From: JTS-RE37 sp041744575
GTDB lineage: Bacteria > Bacteroidota > Bacteroidia > Flavobacteriales > Flavobacteriaceae
NCBI GenBank assembly: GCA_041744575.1
Contig: JBGTKP010000018.1
Location: forward strand, 1-61,564
Length of the DNA: 61,564 nucleotides
Direction of reading: 5' to 3'
Below are positions 19,258-28,357 of this stretch, piece by piece. Made by a program: the position numbers and the translations under genes. The first letter of the stretch is position 1; each line of letters begins with the position of its first letter. A model generated the notes under the pieces. It was not told the origin of the DNA, did not search any database, and worked only from the letters and a program-made list of their open reading frames with translations.

Positions 19258-20358
19258 CTATATATCTTTGGTCAATCGTCTCACGATCTTGTTCTCATGA
19301 AGAAATTCCTTGAAAACTACCTTCAAGGCCGTATATCCGGGTACCGCAACAATCATTCCGACCACCCCGAAGAGCAGCCCGGCAATGATGATCACCAGAA
19401 AAATTTCGAGAGGATGCGATTTGACACTATTTGAAAATATAAAGGGTTGCGAAAAGAAGTTATCCACTACCTGCCCGATGCCCAATCCAAGCAGCACATA
19501 ACCTGTTTTTGGAAGAATCACAGTACTGAAGTCGGAACCGAGATTACTGCTCATTGTTAGAAAGATCATAATGGCGCCGCCTATTATGGGGCCTATATAC
19601 GGGATAATATTGAACAGTGCGCATAAAAAGGCGATCACAACGGCATTTTCAATGCCGATAAGTAACAGGAGGATGGTATAAATGATAAACAGCACGAAAA
19701 TTTGCAGAAGCAGGCCCACAAAATATCGTGACAATAGCCCATTAATCTTTTCGACGGAGTTGACAAGGTTGCTCTCCCGGTTAACAGGGACAAAGGTGAG
19801 CATCCCCCGTTGAAGGAGTTTGCTGTCCTTCAGGAAGAAGAAGGAAATAAACAATACCGAGAAAAGACCAATGCTTACGGAACTGAGGATTCCGACAAAG
19901 GAATTCAGGATATTTGGTATAAACCCAATGTTTAAACCTTCTAATACATTTCTCTGTAAATCAGCATCTAAGATCATGGTATTCACGGTTTCCGGGGAGG
20001 CTCCGAAATATTGTGTGATTTCCCGATATATTGAATTCAAACTTTTTTGCAATTCATCTATATTCAGTAACGAGAGGTTTTTGCTTTGCTCTGTGATCAG
20101 CGGCACGAACAGCGCGACTATCCCGACAAGCAAACCTACCATAAGAAGCATGGTCGTAATTACTGCAATTATATTGGGGAACTTGGCCCTCCTCCTTAAA
20201 AAAAGGACCACCGGGCGGCCTATTAAGGCTGTCACCGCGGCCATGGCAATATAGGCAAGTACCGAGCGAATCAGGTAGAGAAAGTATAGCATGAGTACTA
20301 TCCCGGCAATAATACCAACGGCTCTGAGGATTCCGTGGGCAATGATCTTTGCAGTCAT
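19258..20358 (-). CDS. AI-2E family transporter (TerC/YdiK-like permease)
   Basis: A 366-residue inner-membrane protein with about eight hydrophobic segments. These include an N-terminal pair near residues 10-40 and 60-85, and the PYIGPIIGGAIMIFL region typical of the family, near residues 255-270. Family members are proposed to export autoinducer-2 or other small solutes or ions; the substrate here is unknown. It starts 3 bp after the DUF4159 stop and is followed after 7 bp by the methyltransferase gene. Confidence 0.88.
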   Translation of the reverse strand: MTAKIIAHGILRAVGIIAGIVLMLYFLYLIRSVLAYIAMAAVTALIGRPVVLFLRRRAKFPNIIAVITTMLLMVGLLVGIVALFVPLITEQSKNLSLLNIDELQKSLNSIYREITQYFGASPETVNTMILDADLQRNVLEGLNIGFIPNILNSFVGILSSVSIGLFSVLFISFFFLKDSKLLQRGMLTFVPVNRESNLVNSVEKINGLLSRYFVGLLLQIFVLFIIYTILLLLIGIENAVVIAFLCALFNIIPYIGPIIGGAIMIFLTMSSNLGSDFSTVILPKTGYVLLGLGIGQVVDNFFSQPFIFSNSVKSHPLEIFLVIIIAGLLFGVVGMIVAVPGYTALKVVFKEFLHENKIVRRLTKDI

Positions 20359-20361
20359 TGG

Positions 20362-21003
20362 TCAGTTATTGAATACGTATTGAATGATATTGGCCCCCAT
20401 TTGCAAGGCTTTAAGCCGTGCTTCTTCCGGGTCATTATGTACTTCGGCATCTTCCCAGCCATCCCCGAGGTCCGACTGAAAAGTAAACAGCAGTACCAAC
20501 CGCCCTTCATGAAAAATACCAAATGCCTGGGGCCTTTTGCCGTCATGCTCGTGGATTTTGGGCAGCCCGTCGGTAAATTTATAGGACTGCGAAAACAAAG
20601 GATGATCTGCTCCTAACTCCGTCAATTGGGTTTCTGGGAACACCTTGAGGAGTTCTTTCCTCAGATAAGGTTCCATCCCGTAGTTATCGTCAACATGCAG
20701 AAAACCTCCTGAAAGAAGATACATCCTTAGATTGTCTGCTTCCGTCTGAGAGAAATAAATGTTGCCATGCCCCGTCATATGCAGAAAGGGAAATTCAAAA
20801 ATTTCGGGGCTTCCTACCTCTACGGTACCAGGTTTTAAGACAATTTCCGTGTGGATATTGGTATTGCAGAAGGCAATAAGGTTGGGCAGAGCGGTAGGGT
20901 TGGCGTACCAGTCTCCGCCCCCATTATACTTGAGGACGGCAATCTCCTGTGCCTGAAGAAAACCAAGCGAAAAAAAAAGAAGGATGAGCGTAAGTAGTTT
21001 CAT
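20362..21003 (-). CDS. DUF4159-domain secreted protein
   Basis: A 213-residue protein with a signal peptide (FSLGFLQAQ). The ATG at 21003 is preferred to one at 21027 because it opens this signal, and a -7 promoter element lies between them. The domain shows VLKYNGGGDWYANP, then HMTGHGNIYF, GGFLHVDDNYG and ALGMEPYLR-type segments, consistent with the DUF4159 fold, which resembles a class I glutamine amidotransferase without its catalytic residues. In Bacteroidota the domain is often linked to surface or membrane complexes. Its function is not known. Confidence 0.85.
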   Translation of the reverse strand: MKLLTLILLFFSLGFLQAQEIAVLKYNGGGDWYANPTALPNLIAFCNTNIHTEIVLKPGTVEVGSPEIFEFPFLHMTGHGNIYFSQTEADNLRMYLLSGGFLHVDDNYGMEPYLRKELLKVFPETQLTELGADHPLFSQSYKFTDGLPKIHEHDGKRPQAFGIFHEGRLVLLFTFQSDLGDGWEDAEVHNDPEEARLKALQMGANIIQYVFNN

Positions 21004-21028
21004 GGGTGCCCGACCAATGGATGACACC

Positions 21029-21036
21029 CAAATGTA
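21029..21036 (-). promoter_or_regulatory. Bacteroidota -7 promoter element for the DUF4159 operon
   Basis: The minus strand reads TACATTTG, an exact match to TAnnTTTG. It ends 25 bases before the ATG at 21003, so transcription would begin at about 21022. No clear -33 TTG is visible. The position supports the start at 21003. Confidence 0.45.
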
Positions 21037-21045
21037 CTAATAATC

Positions 21046-21828
21046 ATGTGGAAAAAGAGTACTATCGTCATATTAGTTACCGGCGTATTTTGGCTTACGG
21101 CCTTTGATCCGCGCAGCCCTTCAGCGCTACCGGAGCTGCCGGAAAGAGTTTCTAAAACCTTTGAGCCTGTGGTGGTTCTGGAATTGTTCACCTCTCAGGG
21201 ATGTTCCAGTTGCCCGGCCGCAGATGCCCTCCTGAAAAAGGTAAAAGAACTGGGCGACAGCCAGGTGTTCACGCTTTCATATCACGTAGACTACTGGAAT
21301 TACATAGGTTGGACCGATCCCTTCAGTCAACCGCAATATTCCAAAAAACAAGCATTGTATAACGACAAATTCAAATACAGGAGCAATTATACGCCCGAAA
21401 TGGTAATCAATGGAAGCCGTCATTTTATTGGTTCGGATGCCTCCCGGTTGGCTGCTGAAATCGGACAGCAAAAAAAAGTCAGAACCCCGAATGCCATTGC
21501 CTTAACAGAACTGAAACGAAAATCTGCCACCCTGAATTTTTCCTATGAGGTTTCCGGGGAGCTTACCGGTAAAAATATACGCGCCGTCCTTGTTCTCGAT
21601 GAAAAGACCACAAAAATAGGAAAGGGTGAGAATCGGAACCGCTCTCTTACCAACAGCAATATTGTCATTGCCGAGAAAATGTTGACCCTGTCAGAAAATA
21701 AAGGGAAAAATTCAATTACCATACCAGGGATCGCGATTCCAGGCGATAAAATAAAGCTAGTCCTGCTGGTGGAAGACAGTGAATACACCATTACCGCAGC
21801 GGCGGGAAGCAGTATTGAACAAAGCTAA
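21046..21828 (+). CDS. DUF1223 thioredoxin-like secreted protein
   Basis: A 260-residue protein with an N-terminal membrane or signal segment. The thioredoxin-like core has a CSSC motif (SQGCSSCPAADAL), then YHVDYWNYIGWTDPF and YTPEMVINGS, which are hallmarks of DUF1223. The C-terminal 90 residues form a beta domain. The CxxC suggests a redox role in the periplasm, but the partner is unknown. The gene is divergent from the DUF4159 operon. Confidence 0.88.
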   Translation: MWKKSTIVILVTGVFWLTAFDPRSPSALPELPERVSKTFEPVVVLELFTSQGCSSCPAADALLKKVKELGDSQVFTLSYHVDYWNYIGWTDPFSQPQYSKKQALYNDKFKYRSNYTPEMVINGSRHFIGSDASRLAAEIGQQKKVRTPNAIALTELKRKSATLNFSYEVSGELTGKNIRAVLVLDEKTTKIGKGENRNRSLTNSNIVIAEKMLTLSENKGKNSITIPGIAIPGDKIKLVLLVEDSEYTITAAAGSSIEQS

Positions 21829-21853
21829 AATATAAGATGTTGTTGTTAGTTGC

Positions 21854-21889
21854 TCCGCACTTTTCTGCAAATAGTCAGAGAGGTGCGGA
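21854..21889. terminator. Stem-loop between convergent genes
   Basis: TCCGCAC (21854-21860) pairs with GTGCGGA (21883-21889). A shorter inner pairing TCTG/CAGA lies in the loop. It sits between the convergent DUF1223 and RsmE genes and is followed by TTTGTTTCT on the plus strand. It could serve as a bidirectional terminator. Confidence 0.45.
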
Positions 21890-21911
21890 TTTGTTTCTGA
21901 TTATTGGGCCA

Positions 21912-22619
21912 TCAGTTGCCACAGAGTAAGTTGATTGCGGTACAGGCAACTACTGCAGCAGTCTCTGTCCGCAAACGGGCTTTTCCCAGGGAAATAGGGG
22001 AAAAACCGGCCTGAATGGCACTGAAGATTTCGGAAGAAGTAAAATCTCCCTCAGGACCAATGAGGATCGTAATTTCCTTATCCCTGGTAACTTTATTTGT
22101 CAGGAGGCCCTTTTCTCCCGGTTCACAATGGGCCATGTAACGCTGCCCTTGCCTGTCCTGTTTGAGAAAATCGTCAAGGGGCACTATGGGGTGAAGAACA
22201 GGGAGATAGGTCCTTAGCGATTGTTTCATTGCAGACTCGATAATTTTTTCCAGTCGTGTCGTCCTGATCAACTTCCTTTCGGACCGCTGGCAGATCAAAG
22301 GGGTAATTTCTGTCACCCCGATTTCAGTTACCTTTTCCAGAAACCATTCAAAACGATCCATCATTTTTGTCGGCGCAACAGCCATATGCAGAGAGAATAG
22401 CGTCCTTTCCTCTTTTTGGGAACTTTGAATATCCACCATGCACCATTTAGCACTGACCTGACGAATCACTCCTTTAAATAAAAAACCTTTTCCGTTGGTA
22501 ATTAGGACATCATCACCGGTATTCTTACGCAACACTTTAATAAGATGCCTGCTTTCCTCAGGGCCCATTTGATATTCCGAAGTGCTCGTAGTTAGTTCGG
22601 GATCATAGAAAAGTTGCAT
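21912..22619 (-). CDS. rsmE: 16S rRNA (uracil-1498-N3)-methyltransferase RsmE
   Basis: A 235-residue SPOUT-family RNA methyltransferase acting on the 3' minor domain of 16S rRNA. It shows the PUA-like N-terminal part with SRHLIKVLR, the SPOUT core ITPLICQRSERK, and the SAM-binding knot LIGPEGDFTSSE. It ends with the SLGKARLRTETA segment conserved in RsmE. The length is normal for the family. The gene is transcribed toward the DUF1223 gene. Confidence 0.95.
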   Translation of the reverse strand: MQLFYDPELTTSTSEYQMGPEESRHLIKVLRKNTGDDVLITNGKGFLFKGVIRQVSAKWCMVDIQSSQKEERTLFSLHMAVAPTKMMDRFEWFLEKVTEIGVTEITPLICQRSERKLIRTTRLEKIIESAMKQSLRTYLPVLHPIVPLDDFLKQDRQGQRYMAHCEPGEKGLLTNKVTRDKEITILIGPEGDFTSSEIFSAIQAGFSPISLGKARLRTETAAVVACTAINLLCGN

Positions 22620-22657
22620 GGGTAGTCATTTAAATTTACGGATGCTCAAACAAATTT

Positions 22658-23683
22658 TTAACCAAGATGGTAGCGTGCCATGGCCGCTACTCCATAGTCG
22701 GAGAAATCCGTGTTGCAATATTTAAGATAGCCTACAATTCCTATCATCGCGGCATTATCTGTGCAATATTCGAATTTGGGAATATATATCCGCCACCCAA
22801 ATTCATTCCCGCAACGTTGCAGGGCTTTTCGTATCTCCGAATTTGCAGATACCCCACCTCCGATAGCCACCCTTGATATTCCGGTTTGCGCGACTGCCAT
22901 TGTAAGTTTCTCTATCAGGATGTCGGTGATGGTGGCTTGAATGGAGGCACACAGATCGTTCAGATTTTCTCTGATAAACCCAGGATTTATTTTTGTTTCA
23001 GCCTGCAAAAAGTATCGGATGCTGGTCTTCAGCCCGCTAAAACTGAAATTGAGGTTGGGTACCCTCGGTTTGGCAAAAACAAAAGCTTCCGGATTGCCTT
23101 TTACGGCATATTTGTCAATAAAGGGCCCTCCGGGATACGGGAGACCGAGAAGTTTGGCACTTTTATCAAAAGCCTCCCCGATGGCATCGTCCAGGGTTTC
23201 ACCGAGGATGGTCATTTCAAAATAGGACGAGACCAGTACAATTTGCGTATGACCTCCACTTATGGTGCACGCCAGAAAAGGGAACTCGGGAACTTCCTGA
23301 TTTTCTTCTTCTATAAAGTGGGCCAGGATATGGGCCTGCATATGATTTACCTCTATAAGGGGAATATCCAGTGCCAGGGAAAGCGACTTCGCAAAGGAAG
23401 TTCCGACCAACAGGGAACCCATCAGTCCGGGACCACGTGTAAAGGCTATGGCAGATAATTGTTTTTTGTCGATATTTGCGGTGGCCAATGCCTGGTGCAC
23501 CACGGGAACAATATGCTGTTGATGGGCGCGGGAAGCAAGTTCGGGAACAACACCTCCATATTGCTCATGAATTTTCTGGGTCGCAACGATGTTACTCAGT
23601 TTTTTTTGGTTGCACATGACCGCCGCGGATGTATCATCGCAGGAAGACTCAATGGCGAGAATGTAAATATCTTGATGATCCAC
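22658..23683 (-). CDS. tsaD: tRNA N6-adenosine threonylcarbamoyltransferase TsaD
   Basis: A 341-residue enzyme for the t6A37 modification of tRNA. The start is taken as a GTG at 23683, giving VDHQDIYILAIESSCDDT, which matches the usual beginning of the family. A longer open frame runs upstream, but it overlaps the divergent gene and a likely -7 element. Motifs seen: ESSCDDTSAAV, the metal ligands HMQAHILAH, the glycine loop CTISGGHTQ, and a later VAIGGGVSANS nucleotide site. It is divergent to the TamB-like gene with only 22 bases between the start codons. Confidence 0.95.
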   Translation of the reverse strand: MDHQDIYILAIESSCDDTSAAVMCNQKKLSNIVATQKIHEQYGGVVPELASRAHQQHIVPVVHQALATANIDKKQLSAIAFTRGPGLMGSLLVGTSFAKSLSLALDIPLIEVNHMQAHILAHFIEEENQEVPEFPFLACTISGGHTQIVLVSSYFEMTILGETLDDAIGEAFDKSAKLLGLPYPGGPFIDKYAVKGNPEAFVFAKPRVPNLNFSFSGLKTSIRYFLQAETKINPGFIRENLNDLCASIQATITDILIEKLTMAVAQTGISRVAIGGGVSANSEIRKALQRCGNEFGWRIYIPKFEYCTDNAAMIGIVGYLKYCNTDFSDYGVAAMARYHLG

Positions 23684-23705
23684 GTCGCTTTGGAACAAAA
23701 ATTGG

Positions 23706-26700
23706 TTGCACAAAGGTAAAACATATAGCCCTATCAAAAAACTTCGTAAAATACTGGTCAGGCTGCTGCTGGCTCTTGTGCTGTTGTGTGTTTTGGGGAC
23801 TATTGTTTTATCTCTCACAGCGGTTCAGACAAGGCTGGCCAGATATGCGACCGACTCAATTAACACGGAATTCGGAACCAACATAAATATAGACCGTCTC
23901 AGGGTTTCGTTGCTTTCCTGGGATACCTCGCTGCAGGGCGTCTATATAGAAGATCACAGAAAGGACACCTTATTTTATATCGGGCAACTGAACACTTCTG
24001 TCCTCAGTATCCGCAATCTGATCAATGGACAGCTGGAGTTCGGGGACATAGAAATTGACCATCTAAATTTTAAACTTCAGAATTACGAAGGAGAAGATGA
24101 CACCAATCTCGGAATATTCATAGAAAAACTTGATGACCAACGGCCCCGGGATCCCGATACCCCGCCCTTCTTTTTATCCACCTCGGATATTCAGATCAAA
24201 GACAGTTGGTTCCGACTTATAGACCAGAATCTGGAGCGACAGGAAAGTCTGAACTTCCAAAACCTGAATATCAATGCCAAAGATTTCAGGATAGTGGGCC
24301 CGGAAGTCGATACAAGGATACAGGATTTATCATTTTACAGCAATACAGGCATCAGGGTAGAGCATCTTGCGACAGAATTCGCCTATTCCAAACAACAAAT
24401 GCGATTTGATTCGCTCAACATCCGAACCCCACAGTCACATCTGAAAGGCAATATTGTTTTTGATTACGCAAGGGAGGACTTCGCCGATTTTTTGAATAAA
24501 GTACGGGTCACGGGCGACTTTGTGGATTCCAGGGTTGCATTTGACGAGATCAATCTCTTATACGATCAGTTCGGAAAGGAAAAGGAAGTCACTTTTTCTT
24601 CACAGGTTTCCGGAGTCCTCAACGATCTCAAAATATCCGAACTTTTCCTTCAATCTGACCAGACAGGGATCCGCGGGGACTTTATCTTCAAGAACCTGTT
24701 CAGCAATGACGCCCCATTCTACCTTGACGCCGATATCACCAACATTACCACGAGCTACTACCAGTTGCGGGCGTTACTTCCGAACATCCTGGGAAAATCA
24801 CTGCCCTCTTCTTTTCAACGGCTGGGTCAGTTTACGCTGCGAGGGGATGCCAAGATCACCGAGACGTCCATTGATTCAAGGATCAATCTCATGAGCGCCA
24901 TCGGTTCTTGTTATGCCGACCTGAACCTCACAGATATCAATAACATTGATTATGCGAAATACAAAGGATTCGTGTCCCTGATCGACTTTGATCTCGGGAA
25001 CTTCATAGGTAATAAAGACCTGGGGAAAGCTTCGCTTGATGTCAATGTCGAAGGGGAAGGCTTTGTTCAGGAAAGCCTCAATACCGAGGTTATCGGAGAC
25101 ATCTATTCCCTGAACTTTAACAAATATGACTACAAAGACCTGAAGGTATCCGGGATTTTAAAAGACCAGCTTTTTGACGGATCCCTTTTGAGTGCTGATG
25201 AAAATCTCAAGTTCAGTTTTAAAGGATTGGCAGATTTCGGCAGCGATCAGAACAACTTTAACTTCATTGCTTCGGTGGAATATGCCGATCTTAAGAAACT
25301 GAACTTTATCAATGACAGCGTATCCGTATTCCGGGGGGATGTAAATATGGATATTACAGGAAATTCGCTGGATAACATTGTGGGCGATATAAAATTTACC
25401 AGCACTGTATTTCAAAATGTCAATCAGATTTATTACTTCGATGATTTTAAGATTTCATCCTCCTTTGGAACTGATTCGCTAAGGACGATCGAAATTAACT
25501 CCCCGGATATCATAACCGGGTTCATGAGGGGAAAATTCAAGGTACGCGAACTGGGTCGCCTCGTTCGAAATTCCATCGGAAGCATTTACACGAATTACAA
25601 GCCCTTTGAAATATCTGCCGGACAGGAGCTTGCCTTCAATTTTAAAATCTACAACAAGATCGTAGAAGTATTTTTCCCGGAAGTCGATTTTGGCCCTAAC
25701 ACCTTCATCAGAGGTAATATAATCGCGGATGAGGGCGATTTTACCTTGAATTTCAAATCGCCGAATATCAAGGCCTTTGGAAATGAACTTTCAAATATTG
25801 ACATCAAGATAGACAATAAAAACCCGTTGTTCAACACCTTTATATCAGTGGAAGAGGTGGCTACGGTTTACTATGATGTACGCGAATTTAACCTGATCAA
25901 CACTACGCTCAAAGATACGCTGTTCTTCAGGGCAGAGTTTAAGGGGGGGAGTGAGTATAACGATAGTTACAACCTGAATTTCTATCATACTTTTAACCAA
26001 GAAAATCAGTCGGTCATCGGCCTTAAGAAATCGGACGTTAGCTTTAAAGGCAATAAGTGGGTGCTGAACAAAGAAGGCAACCAACAGAACAAGGTAATCT
26101 TCAACTCGACCCTGGATAGCATCCGGATCGAGGAGATAGTCATGAATAATGAAAACAGGGAGCAGATCCGGCTCAAAGGCCAGCTGGCAGACTCTACCTA
26201 TAAGGATCTTGAACTACAGTTCAAGATTGTATCCCTTGACAAGATCACTCCGGCCATAGACAGCCTCAAACTGGACGGAGAGATCAACGGAACACTCAAC
26301 CTGTTGCAGAAGGATGACATCTACCTGCCTATTTGCAACCTCGCCATATCCGGATTTGGGATCAATAACATCCCGCTTGGAGACTTAAACATTGGGATTG
26401 TCGGGAACCGGAATCTGACGGAATTCTCGGTGAACTCACAGCTTCGAGATGACGACCGTGAAAAATTTGAGGTTGTAGGCAAAATTCTTAACAATGATAA
26501 CCGGCCTGAGGCCAAGTTGATCGCCTATTTTAAAGATTTTGACCTGAGTCCGTTCAGTCCTCTGGGGGAGGGGGTTATTACCCGGATCAGAGGGAAAATC
26601 AATGGCAGCGCCCAGATAAACGGAGATGTTAAGAACCCCGATATTACAGGGTTACTGAACCTTAATGATGCGGGCCTGGCCATTCCATATCTCAATGTGG

Positions 26701-28208
26701 ATTATGATTTCGCCAGGAACTCTGTGGTGCGACTCTTTAATCAGACGTTTGATTTCCAGAATATCCGGTTAACAGATGTGGCCCATCAGACAAAGGGGAC
26801 CCTTGACGGTACGATTAAGCACACTTTTTTTGAGGACTGGACGCTGGACCTGGATCTGGACACCCGAAACGATCGCTTCCTGATCCTGAACACGCCTTTT
26901 GAAGAAGAAGTACTTTATTACGGCACCGGATTTGTAAACGGAAAAGGAAGGATCTACGGACCAACCAATGCACTCAACATTACCTTTGACGGGTCGACGG
27001 CAGAAGGCACTTCATTGAAAATACCGATAAGTGACGTTGCCTCGATAGGAGATTATTCTTTTATCAATTTTATGGAAAAAGGGGAGGCAAAGACCGTTGA
27101 ACTGGAAAGAACATTGCAGGAATTGCAGGGGCTGGAGTTAAAGTTTGATTTGAACATTACCCCCGATGCCGAAGTTGAAATCGTGATCGACCAGAAAAAT
27201 GGAAGCTCGCTGAAGGGAACAGGAGAAGGCCTTATTTACATAGAGATCAATACGAACGGCAAATTCAATATGTTCGGCGATTTTGTGGTGGTAACCGGAC
27301 TCTATAATTATAAGTTCGGTGGGGTGATAGACAAAACTTTCAGTGTGAGGCCCGGCGGCACTATCAACTGGGAGGGGGAACCTCTGGACGCCCGTCTGAA
27401 CATGGAAGCGATTTATTCTCTGAATGCCAATCCGGCCCCACTGCTTGACAACGCAGGCTATACACGGCGTATCCCAACGGATGTGGTAGTGGCGCTGACG
27501 GAAGATCTGGCACATCCGAAAATTGATTTCAACATTGAGTTTCCGGGTACGAGTTCAATTGTCAAATCCGAATTGGAATATCGATTACAGGATCCAACCG
27601 TCGAGGAGCAAAATGCCTTCTTCCTGCTTGCGCAGGGAACCTTTGTAAATGAACAAACGGGTATTAACCAACAGGCAGTTACCGGAAACCTGATACAGAC
27701 AGCCTCCGGCCTGTTGAACCAGGTTCTTGGGGGGAACAATGATAAATTCGACTTCGGGGTATCCTATGAACAGGGCTACCAGGATCTTGACAACATACAG
27801 ACTGAGGACAGGATAGGGGTCACTGTTTCCACCCACATAAGTGATAAGGTCCTGTTTAACGGAAGGTTTGGGGTTCCTGTGGGAGGCGTTACGGAAACCG
27901 TTGTGGCAGGGGATGTGGAGGTCCAGGTTTTGCTCAACGAAGAGGGCACGCTTCGCGCAAAAATTTTCAACCGGGAAAATGAGATCCAGCAATTTCTGGC
28001 TGACAGGCAGGGTTACACCCAAGGGGTCGGCATCTCCTATGAAGTGGATTTTGACAGTTTCCGGGAGCTGCTCGGAAAAATTTTCCAGGGAGAACAGGCC
28101 CCGGAACCAGTAGAGCCGACAGAGCCGGTAATCGTGCCCTCTGCGGTCATGGGCAAGGACAGTCTCATTCAGTTTTATCCCAAAGTAAGAAAACCAAGGA
28201 AGCCATAA
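23706..28208 (+). CDS. tamB: TamB-like translocation/assembly module protein (AsmA-like)
   Basis: A 1500-residue protein with an N-terminal membrane anchor (LVRLLLALVLLCVLGTIVL), a very long repetitive beta-strand region and a C-terminal DUF490/TamB domain (around residues 1130-1440, with the GTGEGLIYIEINT and RDPTVEEQ-like segments). Bridge-like TamB/AsmA proteins span the periplasm and are thought to carry phospholipids or to help insert outer-membrane proteins. The start is a TTG at 23706; no ATG is found near the N terminus. The C-terminal tail is Pro/Glu-rich. Confidence 0.88.
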   Translation: MHKGKTYSPIKKLRKILVRLLLALVLLCVLGTIVLSLTAVQTRLARYATDSINTEFGTNINIDRLRVSLLSWDTSLQGVYIEDHRKDTLFYIGQLNTSVLSIRNLINGQLEFGDIEIDHLNFKLQNYEGEDDTNLGIFIEKLDDQRPRDPDTPPFFLSTSDIQIKDSWFRLIDQNLERQESLNFQNLNINAKDFRIVGPEVDTRIQDLSFYSNTGIRVEHLATEFAYSKQQMRFDSLNIRTPQSHLKGNIVFDYAREDFADFLNKVRVTGDFVDSRVAFDEINLLYDQFGKEKEVTFSSQVSGVLNDLKISELFLQSDQTGIRGDFIFKNLFSNDAPFYLDADITNITTSYYQLRALLPNILGKSLPSSFQRLGQFTLRGDAKITETSIDSRINLMSAIGSCYADLNLTDINNIDYAKYKGFVSLIDFDLGNFIGNKDLGKASLDVNVEGEGFVQESLNTEVIGDIYSLNFNKYDYKDLKVSGILKDQLFDGSLLSADENLKFSFKGLADFGSDQNNFNFIASVEYADLKKLNFINDSVSVFRGDVNMDITGNSLDNIVGDIKFTSTVFQNVNQIYYFDDFKISSSFGTDSLRTIEINSPDIITGFMRGKFKVRELGRLVRNSIGSIYTNYKPFEISAGQELAFNFKIYNKIVEVFFPEVDFGPNTFIRGNIIADEGDFTLNFKSPNIKAFGNELSNIDIKIDNKNPLFNTFISVEEVATVYYDVREFNLINTTLKDTLFFRAEFKGGSEYNDSYNLNFYHTFNQENQSVIGLKKSDVSFKGNKWVLNKEGNQQNKVIFNSTLDSIRIEEIVMNNENREQIRLKGQLADSTYKDLELQFKIVSLDKITPAIDSLKLDGEINGTLNLLQKDDIYLPICNLAISGFGINNIPLGDLNIGIVGNRNLTEFSVNSQLRDDDREKFEVVGKILNNDNRPEAKLIAYFKDFDLSPFSPLGEGVITRIRGKINGSAQINGDVKNPDITGLLNLNDAGLAIPYLNVDYDFARNSVVRLFNQTFDFQNIRLTDVAHQTKGTLDGTIKHTFFEDWTLDLDLDTRNDRFLILNTPFEEEVLYYGTGFVNGKGRIYGPTNALNITFDGSTAEGTSLKIPISDVASIGDYSFINFMEKGEAKTVELERTLQELQGLELKFDLNITPDAEVEIVIDQKNGSSLKGTGEGLIYIEINTNGKFNMFGDFVVVTGLYNYKFGGVIDKTFSVRPGGTINWEGEPLDARLNMEAIYSLNANPAPLLDNAGYTRRIPTDVVVALTEDLAHPKIDFNIEFPGTSSIVKSELEYRLQDPTVEEQNAFFLLAQGTFVNEQTGINQQAVTGNLIQTASGLLNQVLGGNNDKFDFGVSYEQGYQDLDNIQTEDRIGVTVSTHISDKVLFNGRFGVPVGGVTETVVAGDVEVQVLLNEEGTLRAKIFNRENEIQQFLADRQGYTQGVGISYEVDFDSFRELLGKIFQGEQAPEPVEPTEPVIVPSAVMGKDSLIQFYPKVRKPRKP
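23711..23737 (-). promoter_or_regulatory. Probable tsaD promoter inside the TamB-like gene start
   Basis: The minus strand reads TACCTTTG at 23718-23711, an exact TAnnTTTG -7 match, with a TTG at 23737-23735 upstream. The spacer is 16 bases, slightly short. It lies within the first codons of the opposite gene and upstream of the GTG at 23683, which favours that start. Confidence 0.45.
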
Positions 28209-28333
28209 ATTTTGGTTCCCGGACTACGTTGGATATTTTCCAAAAAAAATAATATTTATCAACTATATCGATTTCGCTTTCCTTTGCCACTAAATAATGG
28301 AAACGCGATTCCCGTAATCTCCTGAAAGTTTGT

Positions 28334-28341
28334 TAATTTTG
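28334..28341 (+). promoter_or_regulatory. -7 promoter element upstream of pfkA
   Basis: The sequence TAATTTTG followed by CA matches TAnnTTTG. It lies 16 bases before the pfkA ATG, so the leader would be about ten bases. A -33 TTG is not found at the usual distance. The 149-base gap is the natural place for the glycolytic operon promoter. Confidence 0.5.
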
Positions 28342-28357
28342 CAATTCGATTTTTTTA

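Noticed and set aside
23684..23818. N-terminal extension of TsaD
   Set aside because: It overlaps the divergent gene and the likely promoter, and the family starts at the IYILAIESS segment.
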